In this document: positions 16,344 to 24,415 of the stretch, one piece after another
How positions within the stretch are numbered: position 1 is the first letter of the stretch
How the letters are laid out: every line of letters begins with the position of its first letter
Assembly: GCF_037190085.1 (NCBI RefSeq)
Contig: NZ_JBBCJO010000015.1
Coordinates: 20,651-84,650 of the forward strand
DNA: 64,000 nucleotides
Direction of reading: 5' to 3'
Source: Gemmatimonas aurantiaca
GTDB lineage: Bacteria > Gemmatimonadota > Gemmatimonadetes > Gemmatimonadales > Gemmatimonadaceae
The notes under the pieces: model-generated
What the model was told of the DNA's origin: nothing
Database searches by the model: none
Seen by the model: the letters and a program-made list of their open reading frames with translations, nothing else
Made by a program: the position numbers and the translations under genes

Positions 16344-17009
16344 CTATCGAGGCCGTGGGATTGAGTCGAGAAATGCGAGGATCTGCTCATCGGATGGGGT
16401 CGTCGAGAACCGCCATCCATTGATGACGACCGTCGGAGTACCCTCCAGTGCCATCGCATCCCCCAGAGCACGCCCCTGCGTGATACGGGGAAAACTGACC
16501 GTATCCTGAACGCATCGGTTGAAGCGGGACGTGTCGCCCACCCCAGCCTCCCGAGCATAGTCTGCCCATGCCTTCAGGCCGAATGAATCCTGCTTGGCGT
16601 AAGCAGCCTCGACGAACCTTGCGGACGCACCAACACTGTCGGCACACTCCAACGCCCGCGACGCCAAGCGGGAAAACCGATGGATGCTCAACGGGAAATG
16701 GACGAACAAGACGTTGAAGCGCGCTCCCCTCTCGTGTTCCAGGGAATGCAGTCGACTATGGAGTCGCTTGCACGCGGGGCACTCCAAGTCTGCAAAGGTG
16801 AGGATCGTCCGACGCTCATCCGGCTGTCCAAGACTTACGCTCGCGCCACGGATCTCATCCCAGTTGTTGATAGGCACTGGAGGGCCCGGCGCTCCAACTC
16901 GCGGTACCTCTGGTGCAACGAAAAATTCGCGCCTGATCAGCAGCCCCACGATCACCATTGCACAAACCGTCAACACCACCGAGAGCGTTCTCTCCATGGT
17001 CGGAGCCAT
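16344..17009 (-). CDS. Membrane-anchored DsbA/thioredoxin-fold protein with CPAC active site
   Basis: 221 residues. An N-terminal helix (LSVVLTVCAMVIVGLLI) anchors the protein. The DsbA-like domain carries the redox motif CPAC in FADLECPACKRLHSRL and the cis-Pro loop EGTPTVVINGWRF typical of DsbA/DsbC-like thiol oxidases. HFPLSIHRFS resembles the conserved strand after the insertion. It should catalyse disulfide formation or isomerisation outside the cytoplasm. It lies 83 bases downstream of, and on the same strand as, a small eight-cysteine secreted peptide, the obvious candidate substrate. The start at 17009 is chosen for a GGAGGG just upstream, though spacing is short; an ATG at 16997 is possible. 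Confidence 0.82.
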   Translation of the reverse strand: MAPTMERTLSVVLTVCAMVIVGLLIRREFFVAPEVPRVGAPGPPVPINNWDEIRGASVSLGQPDERRTILTFADLECPACKRLHSRLHSLEHERGARFNVLFVHFPLSIHRFSRLASRALECADSVGASARFVEAAYAKQDSFGLKAWADYAREAGVGDTSRFNRCVQDTVSFPRITQGRALGDAMALEGTPTVVINGWRFSTTPSDEQILAFLDSIPRPR

Positions 17010-17091
17010 AGACCCTCCGTGAAAAGCGGATGTAGGTTCGCGAGCTGGCGATGCCACAGTCTGCCAGTGTGGCATCGCGTGCTACTGACCA

Positions 17092-17352
17092 TCAGGGGGC
17101 CGTACACTGGAGGAAAGATTGATTTGTTCCGCACAACGCATGCGCATCGACGCACTCAAGGAGTATAGGGCATGCGGGGTTGTTATTCGCGCAGGCCGCG
17201 TTTGCGTCCTCTTCTGTTGGACAGACGTCCTTGGGATAGCACGTGTAACACGACAATGCTACCGGGAGTGGCTTCGCCGTTTGAGGCGAGAGAAGAGCCA
17301 TCAACCCCAGCACACATACGATGGCAGGTTTTGCCAGTGGACGTAGCGCCAT
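17092..17352 (-). CDS. Small secreted cysteine-rich peptide (86 aa, 8 Cys)
   Basis: Start fixed at ATG 17352 by a textbook AAGGAGG eight bases upstream. A signal sequence (PAIVCVLGLMALLSPQTAKP) precedes a mature segment of about 50 residues with eight cysteines: SCYTCYPKDVC, DANAACANNNPACP, LLECVDAHALC and a final LQCTAP. The even number and dense spacing suggest four disulfides in a compact knot. I recognise no family. Directly downstream is a CPAC thioredoxin-fold protein, suggesting a dedicated folding partner. Possible roles, all speculative, are a toxin or bacteriocin-like peptide, a protease inhibitor or a surface structural peptide. Confidence 0.72.
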   Translation of the reverse strand: MALRPLAKPAIVCVLGLMALLSPQTAKPLPVALSCYTCYPKDVCPTEEDANAACANNNPACPILLECVDAHALCGTNQSFLQCTAP

Positions 17353-17421
17353 GCTCCTACCCTCCTTGAGATGGAAATGTGAAACGGATTGTTTGGCAGA
17401 CACAGCAACAGAGACCTGCGC

Positions 17422-17475
17422 GCCGGCCGCCAATGGATTTGACGGCCGGCAACTACTCCCTTCAGGAAGAAGGGA
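17422..17475 (-). terminator. Paired hairpins after the SusC/SusD/DUF4397 operon
   Basis: Downstream of the DUF4397 stop on the minus strand are a 7-bp stem (17457-17463 with 17469-17475, TCCCTTC/GAAGGGA) and a second 7-bp stem (17422-17428 with 17444-17450, GCCGGCC/GGCCGGC). They separate this operon from the cysteine-rich peptide gene. A T-run is lacking. Confidence 0.5.
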
Positions 17476-17480
17476 TCTTC

Positions 17481-18272
17481 CTACCTATTCGACGTGAAGT
17501 CCAGAAATGCCCGGTTGGTCGCCGTGGTGCCGCCAACCGTGATGTCACCGCGGGAGCTGATGCTGTAGACCCGGCCACTGCCAAACGTCACGCCGGTGCG
17601 GGTATACGTGACCGGATTGGCTCCGGTGGTGGTGGCGGTGAGGTCATAGATGCCCCCTGGCAGCGACACAAATGCACCGGCAGCCTTGTACGCGACACCA
17701 TTGCCGATCGTCACGGTGGTCCCGGTGGTCTGCTCGCGCGCAGTCAGCGTGGTCGGCGTCGAGTTCGAGATGGCATTCACGAACCGCACCTGCGCCTGCG
17801 TGTAGTCGGAAGTCGCCGGAACGTTGTCCTCGATCACGAAGGCTTCCACCGTCTTCGCCGTGGTGTTGTAGAAACCACTGATGTACATCGAGTACGCCTT
17901 GCCGTCGGCCAACGATGCGGCCACCGTGGAAACCGCCAAATCCTTGTCCGCGGCAGCTGCGATGCGCCCGGTGAAGGTGTACTGGCCGGGCTGCAACGCC
18001 GAGTAGAACCCGCCCCCTCCAACGCCACCATACGCCACGCCGGTCGTGGCCTCGGTGCCCGTGGCCGACAGGACCGCTGTGACCTTGTCGTTGTTGGCGT
18101 AGAAGTTCACACCCGGTGCATTCACACCGAAGTTGAAGAACCTGATGCGGGCTCCCGGCATCGTGCCCGTGATATCCTGCACCGCGTTTTTCTCGCACGC
18201 CGCCAGCGCGACGGCGCACAGCAGCATCGTCACCGACCGCAGGGATCGGATGAAAGTTCTGTTGGTCGTCAT
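17481..18272 (-). CDS. DUF4397 domain-containing lipoprotein
   Basis: 263 residues with lipobox ALAAC (lipidated Cys near 26). The mature part matches the DUF4397 pattern of two similar beta-sandwich halves beginning ARIRFFNFGVNAPGVNFYAN and QVRFVNAISNSTPTTLTARE. Between them are the LQPGQYTFTGR and LPGGIYDLTATTTG strands. DUF4397 proteins are common surface lipoproteins of unknown function. The gene sits 8 bases after SusD and is the last gene of the SusC-SusD operon, so it may be an auxiliary surface component of that uptake system. Two hairpins follow it. Confidence 0.82.
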   Translation of the reverse strand: MTTNRTFIRSLRSVTMLLCAVALAACEKNAVQDITGTMPGARIRFFNFGVNAPGVNFYANNDKVTAVLSATGTEATTGVAYGGVGGGGFYSALQPGQYTFTGRIAAAADKDLAVSTVAASLADGKAYSMYISGFYNTTAKTVEAFVIEDNVPATSDYTQAQVRFVNAISNSTPTTLTAREQTTGTTVTIGNGVAYKAAGAFVSLPGGIYDLTATTTGANPVTYTRTGVTFGSGRVYSISSRGDITVGGTTATNRAFLDFTSNR

Positions 18273-18280
18273 GTGTCGGT

Positions 18281-19879
18281 TTACGGTTGGGTGATCCAGA
18301 GCGGCTTTGTGTGGTAGTCCAGGGCCAGTCCACCGATGGCATCGAGCCCGGGGCGGTTCCAGACGTATTCCGAGTTGTAACGCGGACGGATGCGCTGCAC
18401 GACCTTACCGCCATTGTCGGCGTAGAGCAGCGTGGTATTCGGCGGGGTGAAGCCCGGGAACACCTGCATGCCGCTGGCCGGATCGACATCGGTGTAGTGG
18501 TAGCGGCGCATATCCATCCACAACTCGTTGTGCGCCCACGCCCACTGCGCGATGTATTTCTGCGACATGATGTGGGTGAGTGTGAGCGCCCCCGGCGTAC
18601 TGGGCACCGCCGCACTGGACATGTACGCGGTCTGCTCCGCCGTGCTGATCGGCGTCGGGTACTGACCATCGTCGGTGTTGCGGGCGTTCACGAACAGCAG
18701 GTGCGCCTGTACGCCGTTGCGGAATGCCGTGAGCGCCGTGGCCTTGTCACCCATGCGATAGGCCGCTTCCGCCTTGATGAACTGCAACTGCGAATACGTC
18801 ATGGCCGGCATGCGGGTCTTGTCCGAGAAGATGTACTTGCTCGGCAGGCCCTGCCCGCCCGTCCCGACGTATCCGAAGAAGTTGTTGGGGATGACGGTCG
18901 GTGCCGTGGAGGGGAACGCCGTGCTGCCCACGACCGTGACATCGTAGCCGCGGTACTGCCCATCCGGCGACGGAGAGAGCATACGACTCATGCGCGGATC
19001 GACGACACCACCGAACTGCGTGCCGTTCATGAGTTCCACGACGAACTTGGTCTGGCGGTACGAACGGAGGTTGTCGCGCGTCCAGCCGTAGAAGTTGCGA
19101 TCGTCGTTGACCAAGGCGGGATAGGCCTCCAGGGCGTCGTCCGCATTGCTGGCGAACGACTTGTCCACGGCGGCGATGACATCGGCCGGCTTGTAGGAGG
19201 CCTTGTTGCTGAAGTGGTTCAACTGCATGGCCTGCAGGCCGTAGGCGAACTTGAGCCACTTGGTGCGATCACCGCCGTAGATGATGTCCGTACGGCCGAG
19301 ATAGCTGGCATCCACAGCCCCGTCGGTGCGTTGCAACAGCTCGATGGCCTTCTTCAGCAGGCGGTCGACTTCCTGGTACGCGTACTCCTGAGAGTCATAG
19401 CCGAAGCTGAACGACGCGCCCTGATTGAAGGCTTCCTTGATGATGATCTCGCCGTGCGTGTCGGTGAGCGCCAACCAGCCCCAGGCCTTGAGGATGTGTC
19501 CCACACCCAGCAGGTCCCAGCGCTCCTCGGCTTCGGCCTTTGTCATCATATCGACGAGATTCTGCCCCATGCTCCAGTACACGTCACGCCACTGCTGCGC
19601 CCCGTTGTCGCTGCTGGGATCATACCCCATGCGATCCCAGGTGCTGAGCGTGGTGCCCGGCAGCGTCCATTGCTGCGTGTAACGGCCCACGAAGCGCCCT
19701 TCGAAGAGCGGCGACGTGACCATCCAGTGCAGCATCGGCGAGAGATAGAGATTGGCCGATACTGTTTCCGGACCGTTGGGGTTGGTGTTGACGTCGAGGA
19801 ATTTCTCGCACCCACTGGCCAGCGTGAGCGAGCCGGCCAGCATGGCGCCGGCCATCAGTTTCGAGAGGGAGGTCCGCAT
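18281..19879 (-). CDS. SusD/RagB-family outer-membrane nutrient-binding lipoprotein (SusD-like_2)
   Basis: 532 residues. The lipobox is LASGC, followed by EKFLDVNTNPNGPETVS, the typical mature N-terminus of the SusD-like_2 branch. TPR-like helical stretches (QEVDRLLKKAIELLQR, FAYGLQAMQLNHFSNKASYK) and the C-terminal ELWMDMRRYHYTD also match. SusD forms the lid over a SusC TonB-dependent channel and captures oligosaccharides or peptides. The ATG at 19879 has GGTGGGG upstream and lies 2 bases after the SusC stop, so the pair is one transcript. No glycosidase or peptidase gene accompanies them to reveal the ligand. Confidence 0.93.
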   Translation of the reverse strand: MRTSLSKLMAGAMLAGSLTLASGCEKFLDVNTNPNGPETVSANLYLSPMLHWMVTSPLFEGRFVGRYTQQWTLPGTTLSTWDRMGYDPSSDNGAQQWRDVYWSMGQNLVDMMTKAEAEERWDLLGVGHILKAWGWLALTDTHGEIIIKEAFNQGASFSFGYDSQEYAYQEVDRLLKKAIELLQRTDGAVDASYLGRTDIIYGGDRTKWLKFAYGLQAMQLNHFSNKASYKPADVIAAVDKSFASNADDALEAYPALVNDDRNFYGWTRDNLRSYRQTKFVVELMNGTQFGGVVDPRMSRMLSPSPDGQYRGYDVTVVGSTAFPSTAPTVIPNNFFGYVGTGGQGLPSKYIFSDKTRMPAMTYSQLQFIKAEAAYRMGDKATALTAFRNGVQAHLLFVNARNTDDGQYPTPISTAEQTAYMSSAAVPSTPGALTLTHIMSQKYIAQWAWAHNELWMDMRRYHYTDVDPASGMQVFPGFTPPNTTLLYADNGGKVVQRIRPRYNSEYVWNRPGLDAIGGLALDYHTKPLWITQP

Positions 19880-19881
19880 GA

Positions 19882-22800
19882 TCAATACCCCACCTTGAGG
19901 CTGAGCGCGATACCACGCGGCATCGGGAAGTTGCCGAAGTCGATGCCGACACCGCCTGAGCCGCCGACCGCGGCGGTGTTGCCGTTCACGATGGGATCCA
20001 GACCGGAGTAATTGGTGAACACGAAGAGATCGGTCAGTGTGAGCGCCAGGCTGGCATCCCGCGCCTTGAGCAGGCGGGGCGGCAGATTGTAGCGCAGCGT
20101 GAGGTCACGCAGACGGAACCAGTTGATGTCCTTCTCGATGAAGAGTTCTTCGCTCATGTTGACGTAGTAGCCCGTCTGCACCGCCGGAATGACGACGATG
20201 GTGTTCTTCGTAGGCGTGGGTGAATTCTCCTTGCCATCACGCATCACACCATCGATGACCCGAGGCTGTTCCCGATCCAGCGTGCGCTCCGTCAGACCGC
20301 GTGTCGTGAGGAAGTGCTGGGTTCCGTTGAGCACATCGCCACCGCGACGGACATCGAGCAGGAAGCTCAACGTGAAGTTCTTCGTTCGGAACGTATTGGT
20401 TACGCCCAGCGTGTAGTCCGGCTGACGATCGTATCCCGCGTCGACGTAGTTCGCGTTGATGAGCGGAAGGCCCGTGGTGGGATCGATCAGCAGCTTCCCT
20501 TCGTTGTTGCGCAGGTAGAACCGGCCGGTCATGGAGCGCGTGGAAGTTCCCGGCATCACCCCAGGCCGTATGAAGCCATACAACCAGCCATCGGAGATGT
20601 ACGACTCGGGCACACCATTCGGCAGCGAGAGCACCTTGCCGCGCGAGCGGTCGAAGTTCGCCAGGATATCCCAGGAGAACTGCGGTTTGCGGATCATCTG
20701 TCCCGTTACCGACACTTCCAAGCCGGTGTTGCGCGTATCAGCGCCGTTCAGATTGAACAGGACGAAGCCGGTGGCGTAACTGCCACGGATATCGTTGACG
20801 ATCTGCTTGGAGGTTTCCTTCTTGTACGTCGTGATGTCGACATTGAGTCGGCTGTCGAAGAACCCGAGGTCGGCGCCATACTCGTACGAAGTGGCAAATT
20901 CCGGCTCCAGCAGCACGTTCGGCCCGGTGAATCCGTAGCCGTAACCACCCTTGGTGGTGGTCTTGTATTCGAGCGACGGCCGGAAGGCATACGGACGCGC
21001 GTCCCTGCCCACATCGGCCCTGCCGCCACGCAGGCGGGCGGACGACATCACCGACTTGAGCGCGGGAAAGGCGTCGGTGACCACGAAGCTGGCGTTCACC
21101 GACGGATAGAAGAACGAGTTCCGCTCAACCGGAATGGTGGACGTCCAGTCGTTCCGGCCCGCCACGGTGACGTAGAGATAGTCGTCCCAGCCCACCACCG
21201 CCTGTGCATACAGGCCTACCTGACGACGCTGGGAAATCGTGCTGCGACTGAGCCGGGAGACCGTGTTGTTGATCGACACGAAATTCGGATCGAGGAAATT
21301 CATGCCCTGCGCGGCCTGTGTGTTCGACTTGGTGTCGTTGATCTGATTCCCGATCAGGCCGGTGATGGACAGCTTGTTGGTGAGTTGCTGTCGATTGAAG
21401 TTGAGAACGGTCTGCGCGTTGATGTTGCGGACCACGTCGGTCGCAATATCGAGCACGCCGTTGTTGTTGAAGCCGATGCCCGCCGTTTCGGGATGACGGA
21501 GAATCTGGTTCTCGTTGGTATACCCGTCCTGCCCCACGTTGAAACGCAGATTGCCCCAGCTCACCGGCGAGAGGACCAGGCCCAGATTCGCCACGAGACG
21601 ATTGGTCTTGGAGTTGACCGTGTTCTTGCGCACACTGAAGTACGGATTGTCCTGCTCGGACGAAGCGGCAAGCGCCGTGATGCGACGGCGCTGCCCCGAT
21701 GGCGTGAGATAGTCCTTCGCGTTGTCCGTCTGCGGCCACAACAGGAGTCCGATCAGCGGACCATTCCCGCCCTTGAGCGCCTGATCGTTGTCCGACAACG
21801 ACCACTGCATGGACAGATCCGTGCGCAACCAGGACGCCACCTGGGCCTGGGTGGCGCCGGTGAGGTTGTAGCGGGTGAGACCCGCGCCCGGCACAATGGA
21901 CGGGTTGTCGGTGGCGGCGGCACCGATGCGATAGTTGAGACGACCATCGCTGTTGCCACCGCTGAACATCAGATTGTGCTGCTGCGAGACGGCCGTCTTG
22001 AAGAAACCGTCGACGTTGTCGTAGAACGTCGTCCCCGCGGGATACGGCGCCCCGAAATACGCGAAGGAGCCGATCAGGTCACCGGTCTGCGTGGAGGGTC
22101 CGTAAACGCGCTGTATCTCGGGGCGGCCCCGCGGGGCGTCCGTGCGGATGTTGTTGACGTAGTTCCACCCGTTCGTTCCCGCCTGCCCCCGCTTCGTCGT
22201 GATCACGATGGCGCCGTTGGCGGCATCGATGCCGTAAAGGGCGGCCGCTTCCGGGCCCTTCAGCACCACCATCGTCTCGATGTCTTCGGGGTTGATGTCG
22301 GCCGCACGGTTCGTGAAGTCGAGACCGCGATTGGCGAAGGCCGTCTGCGAATTCGGCGCATCGGCCGCCAGTTGCTGGGTGTTCAGCGTCTTGTTGTCCA
22401 ACGGCAGACCGTCCACGATCATCAGCGGCTGATTGCTGCTGCTGATGGAACTCACACCACGGATCGTGATCGAGGACGACGCACCCGGCATGCCCGAGGA
22501 ACTCGTCACCTCGACACCTGCCACGCGCCCCTGCAACCCGTTGATGAAGTTCTCGCGACCCGTCTGCGCGACGTCGGCACCCACCACGGTCTGCTGTGAC
22601 ACGCCGAGGGTACGCTGCACCGCCGTCTGCCCGAGCGCCGTCACCACCATGGCGTCGAGATTCGTTGCCGACTTCTCGAGGGTCACGTTGATCAGACTGC
22701 TCGTGCCTACGGTGCGTTCCTGCATGCCGTAGCCGATCAGCCGGAATTGCAGCACCTGTCCCTGTGCGGCGCGAATGGTGTAGTCGCCGTTGGCGTTGGT

Positions 22801-22959
22801 CTGCGCGACCGTGGATGTGCCCTTGATGCCGACCGAAACACCGGACAAGGGCACGCTGCCGTCTCTGGTGACCTTGCCGGTCACGGCCGGTTGCTGAGCC
22901 ATCGCCTGCGTGGCGATGAGGGCGGTGCCGAGCAGCACCGCCAGGACGCGTTTCTTCAT
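19882..22959 (-). CDS. SusC/RagA-family TonB-linked outer-membrane channel
   Basis: 1025 residues. The signal peptide is MKKRVLAVLLGTALIATQAMAQ. An N-terminal carboxypeptidase-like regulatory domain (about 25-100, GKVTRDGSVPLSGVSVGIKG) precedes the plug, with SusC signatures GLQGRVAGVEV, SSSITIRGVSS and PLMIVDGLPLDN. A long beta-barrel then ends RGIALSLKVGY. It imports large ligands across the outer membrane using TonB energy and pairs with the SusD gene next door. It is not the expected type of receptor for the catecholate siderophore encoded 20 kb away, because it has SusC architecture and a SusD partner. A 400-base upstream region holds repeated operator-like motifs. Confidence 0.94.
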   Translation of the reverse strand: MKKRVLAVLLGTALIATQAMAQQPAVTGKVTRDGSVPLSGVSVGIKGTSTVAQTNANGDYTIRAAQGQVLQFRLIGYGMQERTVGTSSLINVTLEKSATNLDAMVVTALGQTAVQRTLGVSQQTVVGADVAQTGRENFINGLQGRVAGVEVTSSSGMPGASSSITIRGVSSISSSNQPLMIVDGLPLDNKTLNTQQLAADAPNSQTAFANRGLDFTNRAADINPEDIETMVVLKGPEAAALYGIDAANGAIVITTKRGQAGTNGWNYVNNIRTDAPRGRPEIQRVYGPSTQTGDLIGSFAYFGAPYPAGTTFYDNVDGFFKTAVSQQHNLMFSGGNSDGRLNYRIGAAATDNPSIVPGAGLTRYNLTGATQAQVASWLRTDLSMQWSLSDNDQALKGGNGPLIGLLLWPQTDNAKDYLTPSGQRRRITALAASSEQDNPYFSVRKNTVNSKTNRLVANLGLVLSPVSWGNLRFNVGQDGYTNENQILRHPETAGIGFNNNGVLDIATDVVRNINAQTVLNFNRQQLTNKLSITGLIGNQINDTKSNTQAAQGMNFLDPNFVSINNTVSRLSRSTISQRRQVGLYAQAVVGWDDYLYVTVAGRNDWTSTIPVERNSFFYPSVNASFVVTDAFPALKSVMSSARLRGGRADVGRDARPYAFRPSLEYKTTTKGGYGYGFTGPNVLLEPEFATSYEYGADLGFFDSRLNVDITTYKKETSKQIVNDIRGSYATGFVLFNLNGADTRNTGLEVSVTGQMIRKPQFSWDILANFDRSRGKVLSLPNGVPESYISDGWLYGFIRPGVMPGTSTRSMTGRFYLRNNEGKLLIDPTTGLPLINANYVDAGYDRQPDYTLGVTNTFRTKNFTLSFLLDVRRGGDVLNGTQHFLTTRGLTERTLDREQPRVIDGVMRDGKENSPTPTKNTIVVIPAVQTGYYVNMSEELFIEKDINWFRLRDLTLRYNLPPRLLKARDASLALTLTDLFVFTNYSGLDPIVNGNTAAVGGSGGVGIDFGNFPMPRGIALSLKVGY

Positions 22960-23122
22960 CGTGAAGAGGCCAAGTGGAGGGGACCAGTCGGACGGCCGGG
23001 AAACGCCGACAGGCGGAGTGGAACCGGGGGCGCACACGCGAACAGGAATTGCGATTCACCTGTGGAGAGTGACTCCCGTACCAATGGGCCTAACTTGAGT
23101 GCACGCTCACGCACTGTCAAAC

Positions 23123-23281
23123 GTCCCATGGGACTTCCCGGTGAGCCCTCCCGTAGAACTCACGTTTCGATGGGCATCCTGCACGCTTGAGCCTGTCCTA
23201 TTCTGTCACACAATGGGACCAATCGCTCACTGGTAAGCCAATGGTCCCATCTCACAGGTGAGGCGAATCGTGTGACACGAT
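23123..23281. promoter_or_regulatory. Repeated ATGGGAC dyads in the susC-hldD intergenic region
   Basis: The 403-base gap 22960-23362 carries no gene. It contains a perfect 12-bp palindrome GTCCCATGGGAC (23123-23134). A 9-bp inverted repeat ATGGGACCA/TGGTCCCAT (23213-23221 with 23242-23250) uses the same half-site. A perfect 15-bp dyad ATCGTGTGACACGAT lies at 23267-23281. Four copies of one half-site within 130 bases suggest binding of a dimeric regulator controlling the susC operon, hldD or both. The rest of the gap shows nothing I can name. Confidence 0.5.
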
Positions 23282-23362
23282 CAACCCCGAAAGACCCGCG
23301 CACACAGCGGTGTGGGGCGTTTCACCGTGACCCAGGCCCTGCGGCGCGAGTAGTTTCTCCGC

Positions 23363-24415
23363 ATGATCGAGACGACTTCCGCCCACCCACGGCCTGTCCT
23401 GCCACTCCCCGCCACACTCGAAACCCTGCCCCGGCGGGTACTCGTCACGGGTGGTGCGGGATTCATCGGCAGCGCGCTCGTCTGGGCGCTCAATCAGCAG
23501 GGCGTGGACCGCATCGTGGTCGCCGACCGCCTCGGCCAGGACGAGAAGTGGCGCAACCTCGTGCCGCTGCGCTTCGAGGACTATCTCGAAGCCGACGATC
23601 TCTTTGCCCGACTCGGGTCGGGGGCCCTGGGCGATTTTGATCTCGTGCTGCATCTGGGCGCCTGCTCCGCCACCACCGAACTCGATGCGACGTATCTCGC
23701 CCGCAACAACTTCGAGTTCACCAAACATCTCGCGCACTGGGCCCTCGCCCACGGTGCGCGGTTCGTGTATGCCTCCAGCGCCGCCACGTACGGCGATGGC
23801 GCGCACGGCATGGACGACACCGACAATGCGCCGGCCGCGCTCACCCGCCTGCGGCCGCTCAATGCGTACGGCTACTCGAAACATCTCTTCGATCAGTACG
23901 CCGCCCAGGCCGGCATCCTGCGGCAACTCGTGGGCCTCAAGTATTTCAACGTGTACGGTCCCAACGAAGCACACAAAGGCGAGATGCGCTCGCTCGTGCA
24001 CAAGGCGTTCGGACAGATCCTCGAGACCGGCAGCGTGCGACTGTTCCGCTCTCACCGTCCCGACTACAGGGACGGCGAACAGCAACGCGATTTCCTGTAC
24101 GTGAAGGACGCCGTGGCCATGACACTGTATCTGGCCATGGCGCCGGCGGCGGGTGGCCTCTACAACATCGGCAGCGGTCATGCGCACTCCTGGCTCGAAC
24201 TCACCGGCGCGCTGTTTGCCGCCCTGGGACGCGACCCGCGCATCGAGTTCATCGATATCCCCGAGTCCATCCGCGCGAAGTACCAGTACCACACGAAGGC
24301 CGCCATCGCGAAGCTGCGCGCCGCCGGATACGGCGCGCCCGTGACGCCGCTGGCCGATGCCGTGAAAGACTACGTGCAGAACTATCTCACCGGCGACCGC
24401 CGTCTCGGTGACTGA
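23363..24415 (+). CDS. hldD: ADP-L-glycero-D-manno-heptose 6-epimerase
   Basis: 350 residues, NAD(P)-dependent extended SDR. The cofactor motif is TGGAGFIGS. The HldD-specific stretch LHLGACSATTELD and the catalytic SSAATYGDG and YGYSKH (Tyr/Lys) are present, as is KYFNVYGPNEAHKGEM, with QQRDFLYVKD near the substrate site. The C-terminus runs YVQNYLTGDRRLGD. It interconverts the D,D and L,D heptose nucleotides needed for the LPS inner core, so it indicates an LPS-bearing envelope. A 20-residue N-terminal extension is slightly longer than usual. Its 3' end overlaps the next gene by 8 bases. Confidence 0.95.
   Translation: MIETTSAHPRPVLPLPATLETLPRRVLVTGGAGFIGSALVWALNQQGVDRIVVADRLGQDEKWRNLVPLRFEDYLEADDLFARLGSGALGDFDLVLHLGACSATTELDATYLARNNFEFTKHLAHWALAHGARFVYASSAATYGDGAHGMDDTDNAPAALTRLRPLNAYGYSKHLFDQYAAQAGILRQLVGLKYFNVYGPNEAHKGEMRSLVHKAFGQILETGSVRLFRSHRPDYRDGEQQRDFLYVKDAVAMTLYLAMAPAAGGLYNIGSGHAHSWLELTGALFAALGRDPRIEFIDIPESIRAKYQYHTKAAIAKLRAAGYGAPVTPLADAVKDYVQNYLTGDRRLGD

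Noticed and set aside
20314..22599. 761-codon plus-strand frame opposite susC
   Set aside because: No domain, no ribosome-binding site, entirely inside a confidently assigned SusC gene.
19882..22959. SusC-like channel as the receptor for the siderophore made at 41-57 kb
   Set aside because: It has SusC architecture and a SusD partner, is 20 kb away in its own operon, and siderophore receptors lack both features.
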